A stretch of 17,888 nt of DNA from Negativicutes bacterium (GCA_031292015.1 JARLHY010000078.1:1-17888), one strand, 5' to 3'; counted from the stretch's first letter, positions 1 through 6,790 are shown. The notes: generated by a model not told the origin, from the letters alone. Numbers and translations are program-made.

Positions 1-1
1 A

Positions 2-1135
2 TTTGAGATGACCGAAGAACAGAAAATGATGCAGAAAATGGCGAAAGATTTCGCCGAGAAAAAGCTGGCGCCAGGGGCCGCCGAGCGGGACGAGAAAGAG
101 GAATTCTCCCGGGAAATGTATGACGCCATGGTGGAAATGGGTTTCACCGGCATCTGTTATCCTGAAAGCTACGGCGGCGCCGGCGGCGACTACATCAGCT
201 ATATCGCCGTTCTGGAAGAAATCGGCAAAGCCGACAGCGGCATCAATGTCAGCCTTTCCGCCACCGTGTCTCTGACCGCCTGGCCGATTTACGCCTACGG
301 CACCGAAGAACAGAAACAAAAATTCCTGGTGCCGCTGGTAGAAGGCAGCAAAATGGGCGGTTTCGCCCTGACCGAGCCCAACGCCGGTACTGACGCCGCT
401 TCCCAGCAGACCGTGGCTGTCCTGAATGGCGACCACTATGTGGTCAACGGCAGCAAAATCTTCATCACCAACGGCGGCGCAGCCGAAACCTACGTGGTCT
501 TCGCCATGACCGACAAATCCAAGGGCGTCAAGGGGATCAGCGCCTTTATCATGGAAAAAGATATGCCTGGCTTCACCTTCGGCAAAAAGGAACACAAAAT
601 GGGCATCCGTTCCTCCCAGACCATGGAACTGATCTTCCAGGACGTCAAAGTGCCTGTGGCCAACATGCTGGGCAAAGAAGGCGACGGCTTCAAGGTCGCC
701 ATGACCACCCTGGACGGCGGCCGGATCGGTATCGCCGCCCAAGCCCTCGGTATCGCCGGGGCGGCACTCGACGCCGCCATCAAATATTCCAAGGAACGGG
801 TCCAGTTCGGCAAACCTATTGCCGCCAATCAGGCCATTTCCTTCATGCTGGCCGACATGGCCACCAGGCTCGACGCCGCCCGCCTTTTGACCTACCGGGC
901 CGCCTATCTGAAACAGGCCGGCCTGCCTTACTCCAAGGAAGCGGCCATGGCCAAGCTGTACGCCTCTGACGCGGCGATGGCGATTTCCACCGACGCCGTG
1001 CAGATCTTCGGCGGTTACGGCTACAGCCGGGAATACCCGGTGGAGCGCCTGATGCGCGACGCCAAAATCACCCAGATCTACGAAGGAACCAATCAGGTGC
1101 AGCGTATGGTTATCTCCGGCGCGATCCTGCGCTGA
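2..1135 (+). CDS. bcd: Acyl-CoA dehydrogenase, butyryl-CoA dehydrogenase type (5' end cut by window)
   Basis: This flavoenzyme interconverts a short-chain acyl-CoA and its trans-2-enoyl-CoA, here most likely butyryl-CoA and crotonyl-CoA, in the cytoplasm with an electron-transferring flavoprotein as partner. The frame shows both family signatures: ALTEPNAGTDAAS in the FAD/substrate region near residue 120, and the C-terminal FGGYGYSREYPVERLMRDAK followed by QIYEGTNQVQ, where the Glu of YEGTN is the catalytic base. Overall it resembles the Megasphaera butyryl-CoA dehydrogenase. The first ATG in the window is at 8, but the frame is open to base 2 (Phe-Glu before that Met). Since family members begin MDF-x-(L/M)-T, the true start is probably only two or so codons outside the window. 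A 23-bp gap separates it from the crotonase gene, so the two are probably co-transcribed. No etfAB is visible here. Confidence 0.93.
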   Translation, partial: FEMTEEQKMMQKMAKDFAEKKLAPGAAERDEKEEFSREMYDAMVEMGFTGICYPESYGGAGGDYISYIAVLEEIGKADSGINVSLSATVSLTAWPIYAYGTEEQKQKFLVPLVEGSKMGGFALTEPNAGTDAASQQTVAVLNGDHYVVNGSKIFITNGGAAETYVVFAMTDKSKGVKGISAFIMEKDMPGFTFGKKEHKMGIRSSQTMELIFQDVKVPVANMLGKEGDGFKVAMTTLDGGRIGIAAQALGIAGAALDAAIKYSKERVQFGKPIAANQAISFMLADMATRLDAARLLTYRAAYLKQAGLPYSKEAAMAKLYASDAAMAISTDAVQIFGGYGYSREYPVERLMRDAKITQIYEGTNQVQRMVISGAILR

Positions 1136-1158
1136 ACAAGATAGAAGGAGAAAAAGAA

Positions 1159-1944
1159 ATGAGTGCTTACAACAATCTTTTGTTCGAATTCCAGGACGGC
1201 ATCGGAGTTGTCACTATCAACAGACCTGCTGTTCTCAACGCGCTCAATGCCGAAACGCTGGGCGAACTTGACCGGCTGTGCGATGAGCTGGCAACAAATA
1301 AAGATGTTCAGGTTATCATCATTACCGGCGCTGGCGAAAAATCATTCGTAGCCGGCGCGGATATTGCGGCAATGCGGCCACTGTCAGCTATGGAAGGGCG
1401 CAGCTGGGGAAAATTCGGCCAAGCGGTATTCAATAAAGTCGAGAATCTGCCTCAACCGGTTATTGCCGCGATCAACGGTTTCGCCCTCGGCGGCGGCTGC
1501 GAACTCGCCATGGCCTGCGATATCCGCATCGCTTCCGCGAAAGCCAAATTCGGGCAACCGGAAGTTTCTCTCGGCATTCCGCCAGGATTCGGCGGGACCC
1601 AGCGACTTGGGCGCATTGTCGGCAAGGGTGTTGCTAAGGAACTGCTGTTTACCGGCGACCTGATCGACGCGCAGGAAGCCTACCGCATCGGCCTGGTGAA
1701 CAAAGTGGTGGCTGCGGAGGATTTAACCAGTGCCGCCAAGGCTTTGGCGCAGAAGATCATGGCGCGGGCACCGGTTGCGGTGCAGCTGTGCAAGGCAGCG
1801 GTAAACGAAGGCATGGACATGGATCTTGACAGTGGAGTGGCTTATGAAGCTGAGGTTTTTGGTTTGTGCTTTGCAACCGCGGACCAAAAAGAAGGTATGA
1901 CGGCTTTTCTCGACAAGCGCAAACCGAATTTCACCGGTAAATGA
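1159..1944 (+). CDS. crt: Enoyl-CoA hydratase / crotonase (3-hydroxybutyryl-CoA dehydratase)
   Basis: Predicted to hydrate crotonyl-CoA to 3-hydroxybutyryl-CoA, or the reverse, acting next to the acyl-CoA dehydrogenase upstream. The 261-residue length is standard for a single-domain crotonase. The CoA/oxyanion-hole segment SFVAGADIAAM is at about residues 62-72. The second oxyanion segment GFALGGGCELAMACD is followed by GQPEVSLGIPPGFGGTQRL. The two expected catalytic glutamates are present as Glu115 and Glu135, equivalent to Glu144 and Glu164 of the rat enzyme. The ATG at 1159 has an AGAAGGAG ribosome binding site about 9 bases upstream. It sits 64 bp before the zinc dehydrogenase, so the three genes may form one operon. 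Exact substrate chain length cannot be read from sequence. Confidence 0.93.
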   Translation: MSAYNNLLFEFQDGIGVVTINRPAVLNALNAETLGELDRLCDELATNKDVQVIIITGAGEKSFVAGADIAAMRPLSAMEGRSWGKFGQAVFNKVENLPQPVIAAINGFALGGGCELAMACDIRIASAKAKFGQPEVSLGIPPGFGGTQRLGRIVGKGVAKELLFTGDLIDAQEAYRIGLVNKVVAAEDLTSAAKALAQKIMARAPVAVQLCKAAVNEGMDMDLDSGVAYEAEVFGLCFATADQKEGMTAFLDKRKPNFTGK

Positions 1945-2008
1945 CGGAAGTAAAAACCGTTTTGGGCCATACCGGTTCATTGCCATTAAGGGAGAAGGAG
2001 GGTTTACT

Positions 2009-3034
2009 ATGATGATGCGGGCCGGTTATTTGGCTGAAACCAAAAAGCTCGAGGTGCGGGAAGTTGAGGTTCCCGCGTGCGGCGATAAGGATGTTCTGAT
2101 TTCGGTTAAGGCGGCGGGCCTTTGCGGCTCGGATTTCCATACTTTTCACGGCTCACATCCTTTTCGGAAAGCGCCGATGATTCTCGGCCACGAGGCTGCG
2201 GGCGAAGTCGTCAAGGTGGGGGCAAAAGTCAGCAGGATAAAGGTGGGCGACCGGGTTACGGTCGAACCGATCATGACTTGCGGCACATGTATCTATTGCC
2301 GGAATGGGCAATATAATCTGTGTCCCAATCGAATACCCGCAGGCTTGGGCGGATGGATCGGGAGTTTTGCCGAATACTTCGTCGCCGAAGAAAAGCGTGT
2401 CCACTTGTTGCCGCCTGAGCTTGATTATGATCTTGGCGTCCTGGTGGAACCATTGGCGGTTGGCGTCCACGCAGTCAGAATGGGTAATGTGACGCCAGGC
2501 TCAAGTTGTGCCATACTCGGGGCCGGGACGATCGGTCTGCTGGCCGGCGTGGCGGCGCAAGAGGCCGGTGCCAGCCGGGTTTTTTGCACCGATATCAACA
2601 CTTTCCGTCTTGAGAAAGCCCGGGAAATGGGTATGTTCTCCATAAAAGCCGATACTGAGCCTGTTGAAGATATCATCCGGGCGGCTGAACCGGATGGGCC
2701 GGAGGTTATCCTGCTGGCCGTCACTTCTCCGGCAGTGCTTGATCAAGCCATAAAATTGGTGCGGCGTGGCGGAAAAGTCGTTGTGATTGCATTGTTCAGC
2801 AAACCGATTACCTTCGACATCAACACATTGCAAGGGTGCGAAATCGATCTGAAGGGCTCCCATATTTATACCAAGGAAGATTTCGACACCGCCATGAAAA
2901 TTCTCGTTGATCGGAAAGCCGATCTGCAAAAGGCTATCACCCATCATGTAAATTTTAACGGCATGGTCGAGGCTTTCGAAATGTTGGCTGACCCTCAGAA
3001 TACCGCGATTAAGGTTATAGTCAAGCCTGAGTGA
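2009..3034 (+). CDS. Zinc-dependent medium-chain alcohol/polyol dehydrogenase
   Basis: A cytoplasmic NAD(P)-dependent dehydrogenase of the sorbitol/threonine-dehydrogenase branch of the MDR superfamily (341 residues, normal length). The catalytic zinc site is intact: Cys39 in GLCGSD, the GHEAAGE segment with His61-Glu62, and Glu147 in VEPLA. The structural zinc lobe has Cys91, Cys94, Cys97 and Cys105. The nucleotide-binding turn GAGTIG is at 171-176, followed by Asp in the FCTDIN segment, which favours NAD over NADP. Three consecutive ATG codons (2009, 2012, 2015) could each start the protein. The GGAGAAGGAGGG ribosome binding site at 1991-2002 fits the first two best. Linkage to bcd and crt suggests an alcohol or hydroxy-acid intermediate, but the substrate is not identifiable. 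Confidence 0.9.
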   Translation: MMMRAGYLAETKKLEVREVEVPACGDKDVLISVKAAGLCGSDFHTFHGSHPFRKAPMILGHEAAGEVVKVGAKVSRIKVGDRVTVEPIMTCGTCIYCRNGQYNLCPNRIPAGLGGWIGSFAEYFVAEEKRVHLLPPELDYDLGVLVEPLAVGVHAVRMGNVTPGSSCAILGAGTIGLLAGVAAQEAGASRVFCTDINTFRLEKAREMGMFSIKADTEPVEDIIRAAEPDGPEVILLAVTSPAVLDQAIKLVRRGGKVVVIALFSKPITFDINTLQGCEIDLKGSHIYTKEDFDTAMKILVDRKADLQKAITHHVNFNGMVEAFEMLADPQNTAIKVIVKPE

Positions 3035-3040
3035 TCAGGT

Positions 3041-3087
3041 AAAAAACAAAGGCCCCCTCCCGAAAGTTTCGGGAGGGGGCCTTTGTC
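3041..3087 (-). terminator. Strong hairpin terminator shared by convergent genes
   Basis: Bases 3047-3065 and 3067-3085 form a perfect 19-base inverted repeat (CAAAGGCCCCCTCCCGAAA and its complement) around one base, so the real loop is a few bases of the AAAGTTT centre. Read on the minus strand, the stem is followed directly by six T residues (complement of 3041-3046), the classic Rho-independent arrangement for the small gene at 3102-3284. On the plus strand the stem ends in CCTTTG, so it can also stop transcription from the zinc dehydrogenase, but with a weaker T tract. Bidirectional use between convergent genes is likely. Confidence 0.9.
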
Positions 3088-3101
3088 GAGGGATACCGCT
3101 T

Positions 3102-3284
3102 TTAGAATACCGTGAAGAGCGGGTTGTTCAACAGTTCGGTTCCGATGACGTCGGCGCTGCTGTAGAGCGCCAGCCCGAGAGCCGCTACCAACAGGATTCC
3201 CAGAACGATGAAATTGCCGATATTGGCATTATGCTCATTATCTTCCACACAGAAAGTTTCATAACATACTATTGATTTTGCCAT
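3102..3284 (-). CDS. Small single-pass membrane protein, unknown function (60 aa)
   Basis: Not recognised as a named family. The 60-residue product has a short N-terminal part with two cysteines (Cys7 and Cys12) and an acidic/polar stretch VEDNEHNAN. This is followed by one strongly hydrophobic segment (about residues 24-42, FIVLGILLVAALGLALYSS) and an uncharged C-terminal tail, so it is predicted to span the membrane once. The gene is better supported than its size suggests. It has an AGAAGG ribosome binding site 8 bases before its ATG, a near-consensus sigma-A promoter (TTTACA, 17 bp, TATAAT) about 40 bp upstream, and a strong terminator 15 bp after its stop. It is transcribed alone, convergent to the zinc dehydrogenase. 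It loosely resembles Flp-like or other small hydrophobic peptides, but no defining motif was seen. Confidence 0.72.
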   Translation of the reverse strand: MAKSIVCYETFCVEDNEHNANIGNFIVLGILLVAALGLALYSSADVIGTELLNNPLFTVF

Positions 3285-3324
3285 TAGGCTCGCCTTCTTT
3301 CGAAAAACTCTTTTGTTTGGTTTT

Positions 3325-3353
3325 ATTATACAACAAAGATATTTACTTGTAAA
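3325..3353 (-). promoter_or_regulatory. Sigma-A promoter for the small membrane-protein gene
   Basis: On the minus strand, a -35 box TTTACA (complement of 3348-3353) is separated by exactly 17 bp from a perfect TATAAT -10 box (complement of 3325-3330). The surroundings are very AT-rich (3311-3380). Predicted transcription starts near 3318, giving a leader of about 35 bases before the ATG at 3284. Confidence 0.8.
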
Positions 3354-3420
3354 TAATAATTATTATTAATTAAATAGGTTTTATAAAAATTTTTTGGGTT
3401 TCTCGGGAAACCGCCGTTTA

Positions 3421-3449
3421 TTGCTATCCCGCCACAGCGGTGATAAAAT
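3421..3449 (+). promoter_or_regulatory. Predicted promoter for the alpha/beta hydrolase
   Basis: TTGCTA (3421-3426), a 17-bp spacer and TAAAAT (3444-3449) match a sigma-A promoter at 4/6 and 5/6 positions. The implied start near 3456 leaves a leader of about 108 bases before the first ATG of the hydrolase, which is long and bears on the start-codon question for that gene. Two weak hairpins precede it (GGTTTC/GAAACC near 3399-3414). Confidence 0.5.
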
Positions 3450-3563
3450 TTACATAAGCTAACAGCGAAAAATCAGGGGAGACTTCAGATTATTTCGGTA
3501 AGGGAGGGGCCAAAAGTAAACAGGAAGGATGAACAGCGACAGACCGGGTCGATAGGCGGACCG

Positions 3564-4523
3564 ATGCTGCTGGCCGACGAAGGGGTATTCTTTGTCAACG
3601 GGGCAATGGTCAGGTCCGATTATCCGACGGCTCCGGATCAGGGATCGCCCACTCCAGGCCATTTCATCGTCAATCAAATGTATGTGCATTATCGGATTCC
3701 GGCCAACCGGGAACATGAGTTTCCTGTTGTGATGGTTCACGGCAGCGGGCTTACCGGGGTAACGTATGAAACAACACCGGACGGAAGAGAGGGCTGGGCC
3801 ACCTATTTTACCCGCAGGGGCTTTGCCGTATATGTGGTGGATCATCCCGGCCGGGGGCGCTCCGGTTTTGATCCGACCCGCATTAACAAGGCCAAGATGG
3901 GTAAAGGCGATCTTGACGAAGTCGCCGGAGGAATTCCGCGCTGGACGTTGGAGGCCTCCTGGCCCATGTTTCGTTTCGGGCCGGAGTACCCGCAAGGCTT
4001 TCCGGACACGCAATATCCCCTGGAGGCCCTTGAAGCCCTGAGCGCGCAAGGGGTTCCGCAAACCGAACTGTTGCTTGAAGGGGCGGCGCTTGGTACAGTT
4101 CCACCGGCGTTGGCGGAGCTGTTTGACAAGATCGGCCCGGCCACGCTTCTGGTCCATTCCCAGTCAGGCCCGTTTGCCGATATTCTGGTGGGCCTTCGTC
4201 CGCAACTGGTTAAAGGGGTTATCAATATCGAAGGAAATCAGCTGACGGTTCCGACGGACGATCAGATCGCCGCCTACCGGGAGATTCCCGATCTGGAGCT
4301 GTTCGGCGACCATGTGAGCGGCAATCCCTCCTTCACAGGCCAGTCCCGCTACGAAATCCGCAAGGCGGTTGTCCAGCGTATCAATGCGGCGGGGGGCCGG
4401 GCCCGGATCGTGCAGCTGCCCGAAACCGGGATGTACGGCAACTCCCATATGCTGATGCAGGAAAAGAACAATTTGCAGATTGCCGATTATCTGATCGACT
4501 GGATCAGGGTGAATGTGGAATAG
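3564..4523 (+). CDS. Alpha/beta-fold hydrolase (esterase-like)
   Basis: Predicted carboxylic-ester hydrolase of the alpha/beta fold. Visible elements are the oxyanion-loop motif VMVHGSG (residues 57-62) after the first core strand, the DHPGRGRSG segment (93-101), a nucleophile elbow LLVHSQSGPFA with Ser201 as the likely nucleophile, a candidate acid Glu223 (INIEGN) and His295 near the C terminus (YGNSHM). The elbow has Ser instead of the first Gly of the usual GxSxG. No signal peptide is seen from the ATG at 3564. That ATG lacks a good ribosome binding site, and the frame stays open upstream beyond 3450 without any ATG, GTG or TTG, so the real N terminus is uncertain. Substrate unknown. The gene is a single transcription unit running into the repeat-rich region. 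Confidence 0.82.
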   Translation: MLLADEGVFFVNGAMVRSDYPTAPDQGSPTPGHFIVNQMYVHYRIPANREHEFPVVMVHGSGLTGVTYETTPDGREGWATYFTRRGFAVYVVDHPGRGRSGFDPTRINKAKMGKGDLDEVAGGIPRWTLEASWPMFRFGPEYPQGFPDTQYPLEALEALSAQGVPQTELLLEGAALGTVPPALAELFDKIGPATLLVHSQSGPFADILVGLRPQLVKGVINIEGNQLTVPTDDQIAAYREIPDLELFGDHVSGNPSFTGQSRYEIRKAVVQRINAAGGRARIVQLPETGMYGNSHMLMQEKNNLQIADYLIDWIRVNVE

Positions 4524-4532
4524 AAAGAAGCA

Positions 4533-4553
4533 AGCAGACCCATTGGGTCTGCT
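4533..4553 (+). repeat. Hairpin, left copy of duplicated terminator stem
   Basis: AGCAGACCC, loop ATT, GGGTCTGCT: a perfect 9-bp stem 9 bp after the hydrolase stop codon. No T tract follows immediately (CAGAGTG comes next). An identical hairpin with the same ATT loop, so in direct orientation, lies at 5052-5072. Confidence 0.85.
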
Positions 4554-4713
4554 CAGAGTGAAGACAAAACTTTTTTATCTTATCCCAGCCGTTATCAACG
4601 ATGCCTTTTCCTCTCATCCAGGCTTTTCCCGCTTTCCACCGCAAAAGTGCCGGTCGCCGGAGTTCCGGATTAAAGCGCTGTATGGCTTGCGGCTGCGCTC
4701 CGCGAGCACCGGG

Positions 4714-4739
4714 GCCCATGAGCATCCGTGCTCATGGGC
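4714..4739. repeat. Perfect 11-bp hairpin
   Basis: GCCCATGAGCA, loop TCCG, TGCTCATGGGC. The tetraloop and long stem make a very stable hairpin in either strand. It has no T tract, so it is unlikely to be a terminator. Part of the structured non-coding region. Confidence 0.8.
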
Positions 4740-4743
4740 TCCT

Positions 4744-4767
4744 CGCGCGGTCGTCCTTGACCGCGCG
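4744..4767. repeat. Perfect 9-bp GC-rich hairpin
   Basis: CGCGCGGTC, loop GTCCTT, GACCGCGCG, four bases after the preceding hairpin. The two adjacent stems suggest a folded RNA or cruciform-prone DNA rather than coding sequence. Confidence 0.78.
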
Positions 4768-4925
4768 TGCGGCGAGCTTGCCGACTACGCCAACAGCGCC
4801 TAACCAAGCGACTACATCTCCGCTGAAGCGTCGTGTATCTGCTTGTCCTCTACGCCGCCGGACACCTTTGCTGGCCTTGTTATGAAAAAAGGTTGCGAAG
4901 AGAAGAAAACCCGGCAGATGACATG

Positions 4926-5028
4926 CGGGAAGGGATTTCCGCAGCGGGACTCTTATCCCCAGCCGTCGGCAGCTTTGCTGCCGGTAACGGCGTAGGATAT
5001 CGTCCGTAGCGGAGGAATTCCCCTCCCG
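4926..5028 (-). repeat. 103-bp long-stem repeat, copy 1
   Basis: Read on the minus strand it begins CGGGAGGGGAATTCC and ends GGAAATCCCTTCCCG, and it is nearly identical to 17647-17748 on the plus strand, differing by two substitutions and one single-base indel. The whole unit folds as one interrupted hairpin: outer arms of about 15 bp, then GGAC/GTCC, TATCC/GGATA, GCCGT/ACGGC and CGGCAGC/GCTGCCG around a short AAA loop. One of the substitutions turns a G-C pair of the outer stem into a G-U pair on the minus-strand RNA. Confidence 0.92.
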
Positions 5029-5051
5029 CATGATACTTTGTCTTCAGCCTG

Positions 5052-5077
5052 AGCAGACCCATTGGGTCTGCTTTTTT
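5052..5077 (+). terminator. Rho-independent terminator (right copy of duplicated hairpin)
   Basis: AGCAGACCC, loop ATT, GGGTCTGCT (5052-5072), running straight into TTTTTT (5072-5077). This is a canonical terminator for plus-strand transcription arriving from the hydrolase, although it lies about 530 bp beyond that stop codon. On the minus strand it lies 45 bp after the GntR stop codon, but there the T tract is missing. Confidence 0.82.
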
Positions 5078-5116
5078 GTGTTTTTCCACCGGTACCGGAA
5101 AGAAAGGCAAATGTCC

Positions 5117-5794
5117 TTACAGCAGCGGATTGTCCAGGAAGTTGTGAAGCTCCGCGGAAACTTCCTTCAGATGTTCCTGCACATAATGGACAGCCTTGTC
5201 GGCGTCGCGGCTTTGCAGAGCTTCGAGCATGCAGCGGTGGTGCTCAAGGGCGACGGGAATTCGCCCCGGCAGGCTGGTGAAGGCCCGCCGGTAAGGCTCA
5301 ATGGAGGCCCAGATCGAGGCCAGCATGCGCACAAGGCGAGGGCGTTTGCTGGCTTCGTAGATCGCCATGTGAAACTGCTGGTTGATCTTGAAATTGTATT
5401 CATTGTTTCTGGCCGCTTTGGTCATTTTCGTAAAGATAGCTTCAACATTCCGCAATTCCTCATTGGTTATATTGGCGGTGGCCAGCCGCATGGCCAGGGT
5501 TTCCAGCGCCAGGCGAATATCGTAAAGCTCTTCCAGTTCTTCCTTGGTCAACTGGGTGACGACACAGCCCTTGTGCGGCGTACTGGTAACAAGCCCCTCG
5601 GCCTGCAGGCGGCGGATAGCCTCCCGCACCGGCATACGGCTGACCCCCAGGGTTTCGGCAATCATTTCCTGGGAGATCTTCGTTCCCGGCTTGTAAGCCC
5701 CGGTGACAATTTCATTGCGCAGCCAGTTGTAAACAATATCAAGCATGGTGCGATAGGTTTCTTTCGGTTCCGTGGCAGCAGTCTTCAAATTCAT
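5117..5794 (-). CDS. GntR-family transcriptional regulator, FadR/FCD subfamily
   Basis: Cytoplasmic DNA-binding regulator of 225 residues. An N-terminal winged helix-turn-helix (about residues 16-80) contains ISQEMIAETLGVSRMPVREAIRRL and the wing GLVTSTPHKGCVV. The C-terminal all-helical FCD ligand domain (about 90-215) has the expected histidines for metal or carboxylate ligand binding in QFHMAIY, EHHRCMLEAL and VQEHL. These regulators usually respond to organic acids or sugar acids and repress nearby catabolic genes. It has its own promoter with an inverted repeat over the -10 box, pointing to autoregulation. The ATG at 5794 has GGGGGAAG almost touching it, an unusually close ribosome binding site. 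Targets could include the MFS operon at 7152, but this is inference. Confidence 0.9.
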   Translation of the reverse strand: MNLKTAATEPKETYRTMLDIVYNWLRNEIVTGAYKPGTKISQEMIAETLGVSRMPVREAIRRLQAEGLVTSTPHKGCVVTQLTKEELEELYDIRLALETLAMRLATANITNEELRNVEAIFTKMTKAARNNEYNFKINQQFHMAIYEASKRPRLVRMLASIWASIEPYRRAFTSLPGRIPVALEHHRCMLEALQSRDADKAVHYVQEHLKEVSAELHNFLDNPLL

Positions 5795-5822
5795 CTTCCC
5801 CCGAAGGTAAATTTATGGCTGA

Positions 5823-5837
5823 GTTCTCTTGGAGAAC
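5823..5837. promoter_or_regulatory. Short palindrome in the gntR leader
   Basis: GTTCTC, TTG, GAGAAC: a perfect 6-bp inverted repeat between the predicted transcription start and the start codon of the regulator at 5794. It could be an operator half-site pair or a leader hairpin. Confidence 0.4.
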
Positions 5838-5849
5838 AATGTTTATTCA

Positions 5850-5882
5850 GTAATTATACACAATTACAGGCTAAACTGGCAA
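5850..5882 (-). promoter_or_regulatory. Promoter and probable autoregulatory operator of first gntR
   Basis: On the minus strand, TTGCCA (complement of 5877-5882), an 18-bp spacer and a perfect TATAAT (complement of 5853-5858) form a good sigma-A promoter. The -10 box lies inside the inverted repeat GTAATT-n6-AATTAC (5850-5867), the placement expected for a GntR repressor operator. Confidence 0.68.
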
Positions 5883-5914
5883 GTTTTGGATCAGTCAGCA
5901 AGTGGCAACGCCGG

Positions 5915-6790
5915 TCAGGATGGATTATGCCCGGCGGAGTAAACTCGCGCCACGGCTTCATACCTCTGGTTTCGCACCCATGTCAGCCTTTCCCGGGGGC
6001 TTAATCCCCCCGGTGCGTCGCTTTCGCCGACCGCAGTATAGGCGCAAAGACAGTCCGATAAATCCGGCGGCTGTTTCGCACCGGTCATATCGTCAGCCTG
6101 ACAGATGAGAACCAGCTCCGCAAGGGAAAGCGGCGACGCGAGGACCTGGTCGAAAATGGCGACGATCTGGGCGGGGGTTGTGATCCGGGGGACAAGCATA
6201 TGGAGCTGTCCGACCAGTTGACCGGCCTGCCACCAACTGGCCGGCAGGGCTGCCCGTGCTTTCCAGTTTTCAAGCACGCCGCCGGTCCGGTTTTCGTGGC
6301 CGCGATGTTCCAGGTCATCCCGCGGGGTCAGGGCTTTGCCGAGGTCATGCACGAGGGCGGCAAAACGGACCATAGGACTCGTCGTTTTGGCGCAAACCCG
6401 GTCCAGAACGATCATGGTATGTTCAAACACATCGCCTTCCGGGTGGTAGCTGGGAAGCTGCGGCGTACCGACCAGGGCGGCAATCTCGGGGTAGCAACAG
6501 GCCAGGCAGCCCGCCGATTCCAGAACCCGGAAAAACTTTGGCGGAGCAGCGGTCCGAAGGGCACACTTTAAGGCTCTTGCCACGCTCTTGGACGGCAGGC
6601 TGACAGAGCTTGGCGCCTCCTCGCGCATCAGGTTCAGGGTGCGGTCTTCCACCGGGAAGCCCCAGCGGGCGCTATAGAGCGCAACTTTAAGAATATTGGC
6701 CGGCTGGCTTTCAAAGTTGCCGGCGGCGGCGGACAGGACCATTTGCCCGCCGGGGTTCAGGACGGCATTGACGAGCTTATCTTCACCCAA
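5915..6790 (-). CDS. CCA-enzyme-like HD-domain protein lacking the nucleotidyltransferase core
   Basis: Resembles the tail of the polymerase domain plus the C-terminal HD phosphohydrolase domain of bacterial tRNA nucleotidyltransferases (E. coli Cca type). The HD metal site is intact: His116 in SYHPEGD, His124 in FEHTM, and His148-Asp149 in ALVHDLGKALTP. The fragment ILKVALYSARWGFPVEDRTLNLM (cut here for length: residues 33-55) matches the region that follows the catalytic domain in Cca, but the upstream DxD polymerase motif is absent. It therefore cannot add CCA and may keep only the phosphatase/phosphodiesterase activity. The frame begins at TTG 6790, because an ATG at 6803 is out of frame by one base. 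A single base removed from the GGG at 6786-6788 would join them as MNVSVGEDKLV. It may be a decaying gene or a standalone HD protein. Confidence 0.7.
   Translation of the reverse strand: MGEDKLVNAVLNPGGQMVLSAAAGNFESQPANILKVALYSARWGFPVEDRTLNLMREEAPSSVSLPSKSVARALKCALRTAAPPKFFRVLESAGCLACCYPEIAALVGTPQLPSYHPEGDVFEHTMIVLDRVCAKTTSPMVRFAALVHDLGKALTPRDDLEHRGHENRTGGVLENWKARAALPASWWQAGQLVGQLHMLVPRITTPAQIVAIFDQVLASPLSLAELVLICQADDMTGAKQPPDLSDCLCAYTAVGESDAPGGLSPRERLTWVRNQRYEAVARVYSAGHNPS

Larger units (their letters stand above)
4554..5051. mobile_element. Candidate MITE-like element with TGAAGACAA terminal inverted repeats
   Basis: The ends are inverted repeats: CAGAGTGAAGACAAAAC (4554-4570) against the complement of 5035-5051, CAGGCTGAAGACAAAGT, matching at 13 of 17 positions. 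Just outside both ends lies the same 21-base hairpin in direct orientation (the asymmetric ATT loop gives the orientation), which is what a target duplication would leave. The 498-bp interior has no transposase gene. Inference: a non-autonomous element inserted in, or carried with, an intrinsic terminator. The alternative is a native structured RNA locus. Confidence 0.4.
4524..5116. other. Repeat-rich non-coding region between convergent genes
   Basis: No convincing gene is seen in these 593 bp; the open frames have unlikely compositions and no ribosome binding sites. The region is packed with inverted repeats: two copies of one terminator-like hairpin at its edges (4533-4553 and 5052-5072), inverted TGAAGACAA arms just inside them, strong hairpins at 4714-4739 and 4744-4767, and a 103-bp long-stem repeat at 4926-5028. 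TCTTATCCCAGCCGT at 4578-4592 echoes TCTTATCCCCAGCCGT inside the long-stem repeat (4951-4966), hinting at a degenerate second copy. It could be a non-coding RNA locus or a decayed mobile element. Confidence 0.7.

Noticed and set aside
4513..5110. Several open frames of 73-99 codons in the repeat-rich region
   Set aside because: They run through perfect hairpins and the long-stem repeat, lack ribosome binding sites and show no protein-like motifs.
5030..6004. 324-codon plus-strand open frame
   Set aside because: It lies opposite the GntR gene, which has clear HTH and FCD motifs, its own promoter and RBS-like sequence; the plus-strand product has no family resemblance.
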